From Blumeriella jaapii (Eukaryota > Ascomycota > Leotiomycetes > Helotiales > Drepanopezizaceae), in the NCBI GenBank assembly GCA_009599575.1, contig VWND01000008.1, positions 124,001 through 188,000 on the forward strand: a stretch of 64,000 bases of DNA. Reading direction: 5' to 3'. Shown piece by piece: positions 10,686 through 22,879 of the stretch. Positions within the stretch are counted from its first letter, which is position 1, and every line of letters starts with the position of its first letter. The position numbers and the translations under genes are program-made. Below the pieces are notes generated by a model, which was given only the letters and a program-made list of their open reading frames with translations, had not been told where the DNA came from and did no database searches.

Positions 10686-10916
10686 AAAGCGTTGATAAAG
10701 TGTAATAACAAATTCGTATAAGATTTGTATTTTTCTCGAAGCTTTGAATTTTTATACAACTTATCGTATCTATTAATTTTTAATAACACTAAGATTAATT
10801 TTCAATTAATCGCGTGTTAACTCTGATTATACTCGGAGTTAATTTTACGCCAAGTGTTAACTCGGATTTGACTCGGTGTTGAATCGGTTGTAATCCCATC
10901 CACAGGCGCCCCTAAG

Positions 10917-12560
10917 TATCTTTTTTTCGTTTAAATTTACCTAAAAAGTAATAATGCGAAAAAAAACCTTTAATAAAACGTCGGTAGAAATTTGCAAAAC
11001 ATAAAAACGCTTATACGTTTTTAACGTTAAAAAAAAGGTTTCAACTAGTAATAGCTTCCAACTTTTTAAAGTTTATTTTAATTCTAATAATAAAAATAAT
11101 TATTTTTAAATAAACGACTTTTTAAACTTCAAATTCGCATTTTTTTATATTTAATTGCAGGCCAGCGTCGGAAAAAGCTTAAAAAACGAAATTAACGTAT
11201 TTTTTATATTTTTAAAAATCGTTTAAATAAACTAAAATATCGTTTATATAAACTATACAAAAAATATCTAAATAAAATCGTAAAATATCGTTTATGCGAA
11301 ATTGAAAAATGGCAAAAGCGTTGCATAAACCGAAAAACATAACTAACGATTCGAATAAACCGTATTTCGTATTAAACGCAATAAGCTATTTATAACCCTT
11401 TTTTATTCGAATCTTATTAAAAACGGCAAAAACGTTAAGTTTAATATAAAACTTCGCTTTACTTAATCGAAAAAGTATTTTTTAAACTAATAGCAAAAAA
11501 TACCGGTTTTTGATTATTATAACGTTAAAAACTTTATAATCGACGCAAAAACGTAATTCGCTTCCTGGCTTTTTCGCAAATAAAACTGGAAAGGCGGCGG
11601 AAAAAAAGCTAGCTCGAATCCAACTTTTTTCGAAGTTTTTTTTCAAAAACTTGCGTAAAACTTAAAGTTCGTCAACTGATATATTATACAAAAAACCGTA
11701 TAAAGGTATTACGCTAAAACGAAGTTTTATCGTATAATTAACGCTTTTTTTATAAATCGCAAATTTATCAATTTTAATAAAATCGAAAGCGGCCAAATAA
11801 TAATAGTAATATTAAAAGAATTTTATTCGAAAGTCGATTAGCGGTTTAATTTAAAAAGCCAAACGAATATTTTTTAAAAAAACTTTAGCGAAATAAAATT
11901 CAGCTGATAAATATTATCGTTCAGCTTAAAAGAGTTTTCGTCGTAACTAGTTTATTTTTAATAATACAAAATTAGGATCGTTTTTAATTATAACGCCGAA
12001 TTTTTATAAACGTTAATCGATTTCGTATAATAAAACTGAAAATACTTCGATTCCGAACTAAAAAAATAAAATATTAAAAACAGCAGCTTTTGTACGGCGA
12101 CAAAAAGCTAATTAAACAATTAACTTATAAAAATAGCGTTTTTAGACTAAATCTAAAACAGCCAATTAATAAAAGTTCTGGAATAAACAATTAGAACGGC
12201 AAAAGTCTGAATTAAAACAAAAAGTATTCGTAATTTAATTAATATAAATATTGTGTATTTTAAGCTAAAATTTGCTTAAAATAAAATCGTATTTTCTTAA
12301 TATTATAATAAAAGCTGTAACTCGTTCGGTATAACGAGCGATATTAATTTAAAAAAAATTTAATAAATAACGTCGCCGTAAATAGAAAAACGTTCGTCAA
12401 CCACGGTAAATTTACGTAAATTAATAAGTAAAACAAAGGTCAATTCGTAATATTACACGAAGAAATAATTAATAAAATTATCGGTAGCTCCGAAATCGTT
12501 TAAAAAGTAAGTTTTAATATATATACCATTAATAATTATAATACAAAATAATATTAAATA
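10917..12560 (-). pseudogene. B1 pol: RNase H remainder, reverse transcriptase, protease
   Basis: The segment is colinear with B2 23464-25150. The reverse transcriptase region (about 10960-11900) and protease region (about 12400-12560) align with B2 but contain frequent stops. In B2 the palm box reads YIND and the protease reads LNDSEAT. The frame 12560-12775 lies on the opposite strand and is a by-product. Confidence 0.75.
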
Positions 12561-14107
12561 TGGTTCCGGAACGCCGTTTAAAACAAATATTTCCAATTTA
12601 TTTTTCAAAAGTTTCTGATAATAATAATTATCAAAAACAATTAGTTTTCCGACTTTTTTATTTCGGCCTTAGCTTTTTTAATCCAAAAAAAATCGAAGCA
12701 ATTAGCAGCGCGGTATTTATCGCTAGCATATTAAAAGCAAAAATTATTAGCAAAAAAATAAATTCGGCGAACTAATTTCTCGGCATTATTTATTAAACGT
12801 TTGTTTTTAATTATATCGGCTGCGATTTATATAATTGCTTTGGTTTAAATAGCGCTAAAATCTATAAGATCGTTTTGAATAATAATCGTAATAGCAGTTT
12901 TAAATATAAAAACGGAAAAAATAATTCCCGTATTACGGCCTTCGGTTTTATAATAATTAAAATTCAATTATCGAAAAACGATATCGGTTTCGCGCATTTA
13001 AGCGCAAAAACTAATAAAATCGGTTTTCAAATCAAAAAAATTAATATACGATAAACGGATAATTATATTAAAATAAAAAGCTTCGCGTAAAATAGCGATA
13101 GCGGCTTTGTTATTAAACTTAATATAACTTTTAATTTCCAGTCAAATAAAAAGGAAAATAAATAATAATTAATTGCTTTATTTAAAAAACAAAATTCTTT
13201 TAAATACATCTGCTTATTAATTAAAAACGCCGAACGATTATTATAAAACTTAAATTATTTTTGCAATAATCAAATAGAAAAAAATGCCGTCCGTACGTAA
13301 ACCTTTTTGTAAAACGCTTCTGGCTATATCGGAAAAGCGAAAAAAAAAAAATTTATACGATTCTATTCGGTCGCATATCAGTTTTAATTAAAACGAAATT
13401 TTAAAATTATATTTTAAAAAAAAATGGTAAAATGCTTCGTAACGTTGCCGATGCCGCCCGAATTTATAAACTTATCGGAATCGAAAAAAGCAAGCGTTTT
13501 TTTTTTGTATTTAAAATGTTCGGTGTATTTTGGCTAATAAAAGCTTATTTTCGGAAGTTGGCGAATTCGGCTTCGTAGTTTTAAATCATTTTTTTTTTGA
13601 AATGCTTTTTTTCTTTTTAGTATTATACCGTTTAAATATTCAGCTTTTAAGCTAAATCATTCAATTTAATTTTAAACGATACTATTATATCGTTTTGTTT
13701 TACCGCGTAAGCAAAAATATCGAGGATTTCGCGAAAATAAGCTTTTATATTAGCGATTAAAACGGCGACGACTTAGTCGGGATATTCAAAATGCCTTAAA
13801 ATAAAGCAATTAAAAGGTTCCGACAACTTGGAATAGTCCGATATAACTCGTTAAAAAAAAGCGTGAAATATATTTTATTCCGAAATATAAGCAAAAGCAG
13901 AACGGAGTTTTTTAAATATAAGTCTTATATCAAAAAAAATTATCGTTTCGTAGTTTCGTATCGTAAAAATTATTTTTGAAAAATCGTAAAAATTATTATC
14001 GCGATAAGGTTTATTAATTTTCTATATGCGCAAAAGCAAAACAGAATTAACAGGCTTTTTTAGCTCGAAAGCTAAATAAAAATATTAAAAAGATTTGGTA
14101 ATTAATA
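12560..14107 (-). pseudogene. B1 gag
   Basis: The segment is colinear with B2 25150-26675. The CCHC knuckle region (about 12695-12740) keeps its first Cys and the ASDK spacer, but the knuckle His is now Tyr. The rest of gag shows no long frame. In a live element it would form the capsid that packages the RNA. Confidence 0.68.
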
Positions 14108-14280
14108 TATCAAAAATGCGAACGAACAAAAAGTTCGTAAATAAATTGCATTAATTACGAGGTTTTAAATTAAAAATATCGCGAAGTCTAAAATATAATA
14201 TATGCGGGCTCCGATGTCACGTAATAACAACGTGACCTTCGGACCACGTGACCAACGAACTGACGTCTTATCCCCTCACA
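14108..14280 (-). repeat. 5' LTR of B1 (173 bp)
   Basis: The LTR matches the B2 LTRs (172 bp) and the B3 LTR. On the plus strand it starts TATCAAAAATGCGAACG (mutated TGTCAAGGGGTGCGAACG) and ends CCCCTCACA. The inner half is heavily mutated; the outer 75 bp, with CGTGACC and CACGTGACC motifs, is almost unchanged from the other copies. Confidence 0.87.
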
Positions 14281-15200
14281 ATAATTCGCGTTGACTTTTT
14301 TTAACTTTCTATTAAATACTTTTTTTTTTTTTTTTTGCAATATTCTAACTCTTTTTTTTTTTTCCGCTAACGATACCCTTTTTTTTACGACGTCGCTTTC
14401 GATATTGCTGCCAAATTCTAAATAAAAGCCGTATAATATACGAAAAAAATTAAAATTCGTAAAAGCGTATATCGAATTATTATATATAAATTCGGCTAAA
14501 ACAAGCTTCGTAGCCCAATCGTTTTATCGATAATCGCAGTACGTGCGAAAATAAAATTCTAAAACTTGATTTTAACGTTCCGTTTGGCCATCGGTCTAAA
14601 AATAAAAAGCGGTGCTTAATCGACGTCGTATTTATAAATAAAATATTACTAAAAACCAGAATTTACTAATAAAAACTAACCCTCTGTTTGTAATATTCCT
14701 TTTAAACAGCCAAAATTTTTATAAATATATTATATAAATATTTTAATTAAATCTAAAGCTGAAATCGTTTTTTATATCGGTATATATTTCGACAGTTTCG
14801 TATATCGGTTTATTATAACGAATATCGAATCGTAAATACGATTTCGTTTTTTACTAAAAAATAAACTCGTAATAAAATTTATAATTTTTTTTTTAAAATC
14901 TTATAAAAATCGAAAAAAAGGCTAACTCGCTATAAAGTCGATGCTTTCTAGATTTGCCTTTTTAGCACTTTTTATATGTATTAACGTAACGCTTTACGTC
15001 GCTTCGTAAACCAGGCCAAAAATACTTTTTTTCGACCAGTTTTAGCGTTCGCCGAAAGCTTTAATAGCCGGCGATCGGATCGTCGTAATTAATTTTTAAT
15101 ATTTCGCTTTTAATAACGCTTTTATTCGAAATATACGCACGTCTTTTATAATATAATAATTTATTTTAGCTTATACGCCAGTATTTTTCGGATCCGGCTC
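14281..15200 (-). pseudogene. A3 integrase
   Basis: The reverse complement aligns with A1 1400-2260: zinc domain near 14990-15130, catalytic core near 14480-14960, then the start of the C-terminal module up to 14281. The truncation is caused by B1, and the chromodomain is beyond the window. Stops are frequent. Confidence 0.8.
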
Positions 15201-15639
15201 GATTGTTTTGCGAAGCCGATTTATACGTTTTTTATAATACAAAAAAATCAGATTTTTGCAATTGGAAAATAGTTTTGTAAATCGATTTTGCTAATTCGTT
15301 ATTAGCCGTTTCGGATTATAATAACACAGCGGCTACGTTCCGTAGTATATATTATTTGCAATTAATAATATTAGCAAAAAATAATCCGGCGAAAAAGCCT
15401 TTTATTTGGCTTTTTTCCGCTTGCTTTCTACTTTTTAATTCCGTTAATAAAAGCTTCGAATATTTATCGGCGCGAAATAATTTATGCTTCGACTTTAAAC
15501 GTATTTTTATTACGAAAAACATTTTAAAATTTCTTAAATAAGCTAATTTCAGCTTATAATACAACGTAAACAACTGCTTATTATTTTTGTTTAAATCTTT
15601 TTTTAAATCTGGCCGACGGAAAAAACCATCCGCCGGATT

Positions 15640-17000
15640 AAAAACTTTTATTTTATATTCGATTGCAAAATCGTATTCAGCTAGCTCGTCGGCCTATTTC
15701 GCTTAGCGTCCGTTTAAACGTTTTTTCGTAAAAAAATATTTCAAATTATAATAATTTGTACGTATAATAATAACGTCGGAAGCGCTACGTAAATATTAGC
15801 TTTATTATTTAAAAGCGTAAATTATAATTATTAATTCAGCGTCGTAAACCTCGTATTTTTGTTTTATAAAAAAAAGCTTTTTCGAATAATACGCGATAAA
15901 ATACTAACGTATTTTCGCACTTTCTCCGAATAATTAAAATAATATTCCGCTTATAACGAATTTGGAAGCGTTTGTTTCGACTTGGATTTTTAATCGAAAA
16001 TCGAAATAACGTAAAATCGGTGCTTAGCAAAACTTTTTTTTTAAAAATAAAAAAGCGACTTTCGCTTCGAATAAAAAACGAAAAAAGCTCGATATTTTTT
16101 TTCGTTGCATTTTTTTTTAAAAAATCTATAATAAGTCGGCAAAGCTTAACGTAATTTTTAATAAAACGTTTGTAAAAATTAATAAAACCCAAAAACATTT
16201 AAATATTTCGTTATATAATAAAAAAAAGCTATTTCCGAATATTATTTACTTTTTCTAGATTTATTTTAATTTTCGTAAAAATAACGACGAAGCCTAGAAA
16301 CTCAACCGTATTCGTATCGAAAGCATATTTTTTCAGATTTTCGTAAAGTTTATTAATACGAAATCTTTCGAAAATCTTTTTTACCGCGTTTGTATAATCG
16401 TCGAAGTTTTCGAAAAATATTAAAATATCGTCGAAGTAAATTATATACGTAATATTTATTAAACCGATTAAAACTTAATTAATATACGTTTGGAAAATTG
16501 CTAATGCGTTTGAAAAGCCGAAAAGTAATACGTAATACTCGAAGTATTCGTAACGAATGCGAAACGCAGTTTTCTATTTATTTCCTTTTTTTATTCGAAA
16601 ACGGTAGTACGCCCAAATAAAATTTAGCTTAGTAAATATTTTAGCTTTTTTTAAACGATTCAAAATTTCGCTTATAAAAAATAAAAAAGTTCGATTCTTA
16701 ACCGTAATTGCGTTTAAACTCTTATAATCGACGCATAATCGTAAACTTCCGTTTTTTTTCGGTATAAATATTACCGATGCGCCGGCAAAGCTAATAGAGT
16801 TTTTTTTTATCCAGCTTTTTTTTAAGCTCGAATCGAAATATTCGCGTAATTCGGTGAATTTAAATTTCGACAAAAAATAAACTAATTCCCAAAAAAAATC
16901 CTTTTTTTCCGCGAGATTTATTCGATATTTTATAAAATAATAAAAAGCTAAAATAACCGCGGCGGTATCGTCAAACATATCGGCGTAATCGTCGTATTTA
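15640..17000 (-). pseudogene. A3 reverse transcriptase and RNase H
   Basis: The open frame 16574-16978 (134 codons) carries the RT fingers and palm: [16 protein letters not shown], then FTKLNFIWAYYRFR, where the catalytic Asp of TKLD is now Asn. The second palm box is YFDD at 16427-16438, intact. The connection LGFINFYKRFI and following segment are in 15836-16198. RNase H in its own frame follows to about 15640. Domain order and spacing are those of Ty3/gypsy pol. This is the longest readable RT piece of family A. Confidence 0.87.
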
Positions 17001-17279
17001 AAAAATAATTAATACTGTTTTTTAAAAGCTTTTTTTAAAACGATACAAAACGCTTGCTTTTTTTTGGATTTCTTTTTAAAACGTTTAATTATAACGAAAT
17101 TAAACTGTAAGCGTTCGACTAAATATCGCTACGATTTAGCTCGAAAGCTTATAACGGAATCGGTATTTCGCAATCAAAAAAACTTTAAAATAAATAAAAC
17201 CTTTAAAATATTTATATCGCAAGCTACGAAATCGCTTTGTATTCTTTTAGTTGTTTCATAACTATTAATAGCGCGAATA

Positions 17280-17440
17280 AATTACGTATGCGTGCCGTAA
17301 ATAATTACTTTTTTTTTTTAATCGTAAATAAATTAATACGTTTTTAAATTGATTTTCATTTATATTTAATTAATAACTTTTAAATTACGCAGTTTTTCTT
17401 CGCGCCGCAATCGATAAAAGCTCGTTTCGTACGAATTTCG
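17280..17440 (-). pseudogene. A3 aspartic protease core
   Basis: On the minus strand a frame reads RAFIDCGAKKNCVI around 17390-17425. The position between the zinc knuckle and RT and the block ALIDxGAxGNFI identify a retropepsin. The active site is Asp-Cys-Gly-Ala instead of Asp-Ser/Thr-Gly-Ala. The Gly-to-Lys change downstream fits RIP, but Ser-to-Cys does not follow from a single transition at a TCx codon. No second copy of this region is in the window for comparison. Confidence 0.6.
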
Positions 17441-17599
17441 CTTTTGGCTTTTTTAATCTCGACTGAAATTATTATTTTCTGCTTTTTTTTTTCGCTCGAT
17501 TTTATTAGCAATAACGAAATTAAAATCGAGCGAAAGCTTTTCCCGAATCTTTAGATTTGTTAGCTTCGAAGCAATTTAAAGCTATATATTTTTTTTATT

Positions 17600-19136
17600 A
17601 AATTTATAACATTCGACTTTTAAATAATTAGCTATGCGATATCTTGTTTTTTGGCAGCGACTGCATTTCAAAAAATAAAAAAAGTCGTTAAAAATTCTAA
17701 GATTTTAAAAATTTTTATTAAAATTATCGTTTTTTCGCTTTCGTTTTTCTTTTTATAACGTATTTTCGAATCGAAAACGGTATATATTTATTTTAGCCTT
17801 TAAGTTTTAATCGTAAATATAAGTTTTTTCTTTTCTTTTTTTTTTGCGCTCGTTTCGTCGTTTATTATTTTTCGTTTCGTCGCTAATAATTTTATTAGCA
17901 TTTTCGATACGACGAACGATTAATATTAATTTTTCGTACGAATTTATAACTGCAGTATTGCTTCGTTTAATAATTTTTTTTCAAATAATAAATCGGAGTT
18001 TTGCGAAAAGCATCTTTTTTTTAATCGCATCGTTTGTTATTTGCAATTGCTATTCGAAATTATTTAAATAAGCAACGAAATCGTTAATTAATTTATGCTT
18101 TTTTTGCTTCGCTTTATCGTATAAATTCGAAGCCGCGATTTTTCGATTTTCCGTATTTATTAAAGAATTTAATATTAATTTTTTAAAATCGTTTTATATA
18201 ATTCGAATATTCGTAAAACGTCGTTCGTATTCGATCCATTTTTTTTTATTTTATCGTCGAAAGCTAAAACATAAGCGTCAATTTTTTTTTGATTAGAATA
18301 AAATATTACTTTTTTATTCTAGCGGAAACTTCGCTTTGCACGCCGAATAAAAAATTAAGCTTTTTTAATATTTTTCTTTCGATATATTAGAAAATCTTTT
18401 ATTTTTAATACCTTTCGGCTCGAATTCGCTATATTTCTTATAAAAAATATAATATGTTCAAAAAAAATGCTAAATCGTTTCTAATAAGTATTATTATCGT
18501 AATGCTTCGAAAATATCTTATAATAATCGCCGGCTTAAATTATTTTCTGTTTTTTCTCAATTAAAACGGTATTAAAAAATATAAAAACCTTTTTTTCGAT
18601 ATTTTCGAAAACGTTAAGTTTTTATTAAAATTGTTTAATTTCTTTTCGAAATTCGTTTCGGCGTCTTTTAGCTTTTTCGAATTTTTTAATTATTTCGTAG
18701 ACTCTTCTCTTAGTCTTTTTCTGCTTTATTTTAGCTCGTATTTTTTTTATTTTTTTACGTTTATCGTTTTTTTTTTATTCGGCGCGGATTCGTTTATCAG
18801 CCAAATAAATCAAAATCTCGGTGAAAAATCTTTCCGAATCGCTTTAAGCGTGGCTTTTTTTAATAATTTTTTAAATAAAAAGAATTAAAAAATCGTCACG
18901 CTTTAATAATAAAGTATTTTCGATCTTTAATAAAGCTGATAACGTTAAAGAAAACGATAATACGGGGTTTTTTTAAGCAGCCGAAAGCGCTGAGTTTTTT
19001 TAAATAGCTAAAAATACTTATTCGCTGCGAATGCGAAAAGCTATAATATCGATAATAATAATATAAATATAATAATATAATAAAAAGTTGTTTTAATAAT
19101 ATCGAATTGCCGTTCCGGTAAATAAAAAAATTAAAA
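17600..19136 (-). pseudogene. A3 gag with zinc knuckle
   Basis: The knuckle at 17624-17665 reads C-SR-C-QKTR-Y-RIAN-Y on the minus strand: a C-x2-C-x4-H-x4-C motif with His and last Cys both changed to Tyr. The region from there to 19136 holds the rest of gag and the leader next to the LTR. It is T-rich on the plus strand with no long gag frame. The frames 17844-18071 and 18631-18888 are on the opposite strand and are not supported as genes. Confidence 0.7.
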
Positions 19137-19548
19137 TATAAAAATTGAAAAGCAAAAAAACATTAATTCAAATAATAAAGCTTAAATAAGATTGGATTAA
19201 TAATCAAACTGATTTTTATTTTTTATATTTTTAGTAAAAAGCGCGTATAAATACAAAAAAAAATAAAGCCCTCGAAAAGAGTATTTCCCAAAAAACCAGG
19301 CGAACTTTATTTAGTATGCTTTTCCAGCCTCCATTCCGATTTCTTTTCAATCCTTTTTAATATAACCTTAATAACTGGTTTTTTAGCAATTATTCCTATA
19401 AAATGTTTTATTTAAATATTATTTTTAGCCCTTATAATACTATCCGGCCCCTACGGCCTATCCGCAGAAAATACTATTCGAGGATTGGTAGAAAGCAGAG
19501 GGTCTTGGCGGATCACCTGACTTATACACGTGATGTTGGTTCTTGACA
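19137..19548 (-). repeat. 5' LTR of A3 (412 bp)
   Basis: The inverted copy of the A1 and A2 LTRs. The outer end reads, on the minus strand, TGTCAAGAACCAACATCACG and is essentially unmutated for about 120 bp, including an intact CACGTG at 19527-19532. The inner end (TATAAAAATTGAAAAGC) is strongly mutated. Confidence 0.87.
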
Positions 19549-19599
19549 ATATCGTTTTAAAAAAAACTATTAAAAAACAGTTTTAATTACTTTTTAAAT

Positions 19600-20817
19600 A
19601 CGACGATTACGCCGACGTTTTTAACGATACCGCCGCGGTTATTCTAGCTTTTTATTATTTTATAAAATATCGAATAAATCTCGCGGAAAATTTTTTTTTT
19701 TTTTAAAATTAATTTATTTTTTATCGGAATTTGAATTCACCGAATTGCGCGAATATTTCGATTCGAGTTTAAAAAAAAGCTGAATAAAAAAATCTATTAG
19801 CTTTGCCGGCGCACCGGTAATATTTATACCGAAAAAAAACGGAAGTTTACGATTATGCGTGGATTATAAAAGTTTAAACGCAATTACGGTTAAAAATCGA
19901 ATTTTTTTACTTTTTATAAGCGAAACTTTAAATCGTTTGAAAAAAGCTAAAATTTTTATTAAGCTAGATTTTATTTAAACGTACTATCGCTTTCGAATAA
20001 AAAAAATAAAAAAATAAAAAACTGCGTTTCGCATTCGTTACGGACATTTCGAATACTGCGTATTATTTTTCGGCTTTTCGAACGCATTAACAACTTTTTA
20101 AGCGTATATTAATTTAGCTTTAATCGGTTTAATAAACGTTACGTATATAATTTATTTCGACGATATTTTAATATTTTCCGAAAACCCCGACGATTATATA
20201 AACGCGGTAAATTTTTTTTCGAAAAATTTCGTATCAATAAATTTTACGAAAATCTAAAAAAATATGCTTTCGATACGAATACGATTGAATTTCTAAATTT
20301 CGTCGTTATTTCTACGGAAATTAAAATAAACCCAAAAAAAGTAAATAATATTCGGAAATAGCCTTTTTTTATTACGTGGCGAAATATCTAAGTGTTTTTG
20401 AGTTTTATTAATTTTTACAAACGTTTTATTAAAACCTACGCTAAGCTTTGCCGATTTATTACAAATTCTTTAAAAAAAATACAACGAAAAAAAATATCGG
20501 ACTTTTTTCGTTTTTTATTCGAAGCGAAAATCGCTTTTTTACTTTTAAAAAAAAAGTTTTGTTAAGCATCGATACTACGTTATTTCAATTTTCGATTAAA
20601 AATCCAAATCGAAACAAACGCGTCGAAATTCGCTATAAGCGAAATATTATTTTAATTATTCGGAAAAAGTACGAAAATACGTTAGTAAATTATCGCGTAT
20701 TATTCGAAAAAACTTTTTTTTATAAAACAAAAATACGAAGTTTACGACGCTAAATTAATAGCTATAATTTACGCTTTCAAATAATAAAGCTAATATTTAC
20801 GTAGCGCTTCCGACGTT
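19600..20817 (+). pseudogene. A2 reverse transcriptase and first part of RNase H
   Basis: RT motifs in order: [17 protein letters not shown] residues near 19850-19890, KLDF at about 19970-19981 with the catalytic Asp intact, FGFSNALTTF near 20070, and YFDD at 20153-20164, intact. The two RT catalytic blocks survive here although stops occur between them. The connection segment is near 20395-20450. RNase H is cut at 20817 by B2. Confidence 0.83.
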
Positions 20818-20989
20818 TGTAGGGGGACGAACGAGCAGAAGGTTCGTAGGTGATTTGCATTGACTACGAGGTTCTAAGTTAGAGGTGTCGCGAAGTCTAA
20901 AATACAATATGTGCGGGCTCCGATGTTACGTAATAACAACGTGACCTTCGGACCACGTGACCAACGAATTGACGTTTTATCCCTTTATA
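20818..20989 (-). repeat. 3' LTR of B2
   Basis: 172 bp, begins TGTAGGGGGACGAACGAGC and ends CCCTTTATA where the partner LTR ends CTCCTCACA. The outer end is cleaner than the inner. One CACGTG (about 20954-20959) remains; the second site became TACGTA. Confidence 0.9.
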
Positions 20990-20990
20990 T

Positions 20991-21012
20991 ATAGTTTTTT
21001 TTCTTATTTTTC
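20991..21012 (-). other. Polypurine tract of B2
   Basis: Read on the minus strand, a run of 22 bases consisting almost only of A and G leads directly into the 3' LTR. B3 has the equivalent GGAAAGTAAAACTATA. This is the usual site of plus-strand priming. Confidence 0.6.
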
Positions 21013-21329
21013 ACTCAATTTCTTCGTCGTCGGAATCTATTTTTATAAATCGAGCTTCGTTCGCGAAGCGTTTTTGTAAACAAGTGCGAGGTTCGGCTGG
21101 AATAATAGAAAAAAAAAAAATAAGCTTTCCTAGTTTCGGAAGCAAAATAATTGATTCTTTTATAATAAAAAAGGAATTGGTAGCAGTTTTTTGTGTTTGG
21201 TGACGGTTGTAAAAGCCTTTTTTAATAGTAAAAGCTCGCTTTCGTTATTTATCGATTTGGCGCGTTTCTTATTGGTAATTCTGGCTTTAGCCAGTTTTGC
21301 TCTGATCGGGTAAAGTTTCTGAAGAAAAC

Positions 21330-22560
21330 GTGTAACGAATTCAATTATAAAATTATATACGTTTATAACGTTTTCTAATAGTTTTTAAAATTGGTTTTCG
21401 GCGTTGTAACCACGCTATTATATCAGATAAAAAAAATTAAAATTTCGTTTAGAATCGAAAATAGCGTTTATAGCCTATAGTAAGTTTCCGTCTGCGTCGA
21501 TAAAAACAAATGGAAAAGGAGGGTTTTTCTGCCCTGGGAAAAGGTCGTTGTAGACAGATTTAAGCAAATTAATATAAAAAACAAAATATAATAGTTTTTG
21601 CTCGAAAGGTAATTTCAGCCTATAACTATGAGAGCTTAGAATTTCGGCGATTTTGTAAAAATCGTAGAATTTATTATTTAGTTTTTTAACTGGTCTGATG
21701 GAAATTATATTGCGTTTATTAAAAAACACGTTATCTTCTATTTTGTAAGCAAAAGCTGGTTAGCGTTATTAATTAAAATAGTATTCCTGGTCGGCCAACG
21801 CTAAAATCAGATTTGTACGTAAAAGTAATTTTAATTTTTTTATTTTATCGGCGAAGTCGTTTTCTTTCGTATTTGCTATTCGCAAAATGCGTAAAATGAA
21901 ATCTAAAATAGGTTTAAATAAAAAAAAGTTTATTCGGGGGTGGAAGCCTTTATTAGCGTAAAAAAGGGAAACTCCGATAGAAGCGTTTACAGCGTTATTC
22001 GCTGCGAATTTAGTTAAAAGGAGCTAGTTTTTCTAATTTTCTTAGGCGTATTCGACGAATTGTCTTAAGTAGAAAAGTAGATAGGCGTTCGCGTTTTCGA
22101 TTTGGCCGTTTGTTTCGAAGTAAAAGCTGATAGATAGCGTAATATTGGTTTCGAAACGGTGATTAATAGCTTTTCAGAATTGTGAAATAAATAGAAAACC
22201 TCGGTTTGAAACTATAAAATCGAAAAGATTATATAAACGCCAAATATTTCTGCAAAACAATTTGGCTAAATCTGTCGCTTTTATAGCTGTATAACAGGTT
22301 GTATAATATCGTTTTTTAATAAAACGACAAATTATTATTATAATCAAATTGTTTCGATTTTTATGCTTTTTCATTGGAAAAAGGCTTATAAAATCGACCG
22401 ATATATAATTCCAACGGCGTAAAAAAATAGATAAGAATTTAAAAAGTTTTTGATAGCGTTGACTAATGCTTGTATTGCGGAAGCAGCCGTTGCAATTGCG
22501 AACAAATCTTTTGCAATTTTCGGAAATTAATAGCTAATAATAATTTTTATTAATAATTTC
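21330..22560 (-). pseudogene. B2 integrase and chromodomain
   Basis: From N to C (right to left): the C-x2-C half of the zinc domain reads NCNGCF near 22490. The core has VDFIS near 22395 with the first Asp intact, then IVSNRGF (second Asp now Asn) in the frame 22174-22374. The Glu of the ENANAY block is intact near 22095. The C-terminal module is the 84-codon frame 21475-21729 with HSYRLKLPFEQ and VFYINLLK. A chromodomain-like stretch (FFYLI, then a lost Trp, then RGYN) follows near 21380-21470. A basic tail of about 100 codons extends toward the LTR. Confidence 0.84.
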
Positions 22561-22879
22561 GTAAAGCTTGTTTTTGCCAGAATGGCCTGTTTTTATTAAA
22601 TCATAGGCCATTTGTAAAAGCTAGATACGGATAAAAACTTTTAAATTCGATGTATCGGAAACGTAAAATCGGTTTCGGAAATACAATTTGTTATTGCGTA
22701 TAATATATTTAGAAAGTTGTAACGTTTTGGATTTCGGAATATTTTTTGATTTAAGCATTTTTTTTTTGATAGCGATTTACAGCTTGTTAATAAAATAGTA
22801 TTTATCCAGAAGTCGTAAAAGCTTCTCGTCGTCTGCTTCGGATTGTTTTAGCGAAGCCGGAAAAACGGTTAAAACTTCG

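Larger units (their letters stand above)
8700..10916. mobile_element. Foldback element F, copy F2 (2217 bp)
   Basis: Same orientation and architecture as F1, 1350 bp away in the same B1 copy. The left flank ends TTTTTAATA and the right flank begins TATCTTTTTTTCG. Removing 8700-10916 and one TA restores the site seen uninterrupted in B2 near 23464 and in B3 near 46188. The target duplication is TA (8698-8699 and 10917-10918). Ends match F1: CCGTACGGCTTATCTAGGG on the left and GGCGCCCCTAAG on the right. The unique and subterminal parts are highly similar to F1, but the triplet core differs in unit order and length, so the core evolves by repeat expansion and contraction. It has no coding capacity for a transposase. 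Confidence 0.85.
4387..14280 (-). mobile_element. Ty3/gypsy chromovirus, family B copy B1, interrupted by F1 and F2
   Basis: Coding order is on the minus strand: 5' LTR at 14108-14280, then gag, protease, RT, RNase H, integrase and chromodomain running leftwards to 4387, where A1 begins. Alignment with the complete copy B2 (20818-26847) shows that the last 0.57 kb and the 3' LTR are missing from the window, presumably lying to the left of A1. Two foldback elements interrupt it: F1 at the B2 position near 22105 and F2 at the B2 position near 23464. B1 ends on its right in A3 sequence, so it probably inserted in A3 (candidate duplication ATAAT, 14281-14285; the left side is not visible). Confidence 0.87.
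14281..19548 (-). mobile_element. Ty3/gypsy chromovirus, family A copy A3 (5' part)
   Basis: On the minus strand this is 5' LTR (19137-19548), gag, protease, RT, RNase H and integrase, cut at 14281 where B1 enters. It supplies the 5' half of family A that A1 lacks. Its outer LTR end (19548) abuts the middle of A2, so A3 inserted into A2 (candidate duplication ATATC, 19549-19553; other side not visible). Confidence 0.88.

Noticed and set aside
18631..18888. Phe-rich 85-codon membrane-like protein
   Set aside because: Opposite strand of A3 gag; the Phe/Ser richness comes from T-rich RIP sequence.
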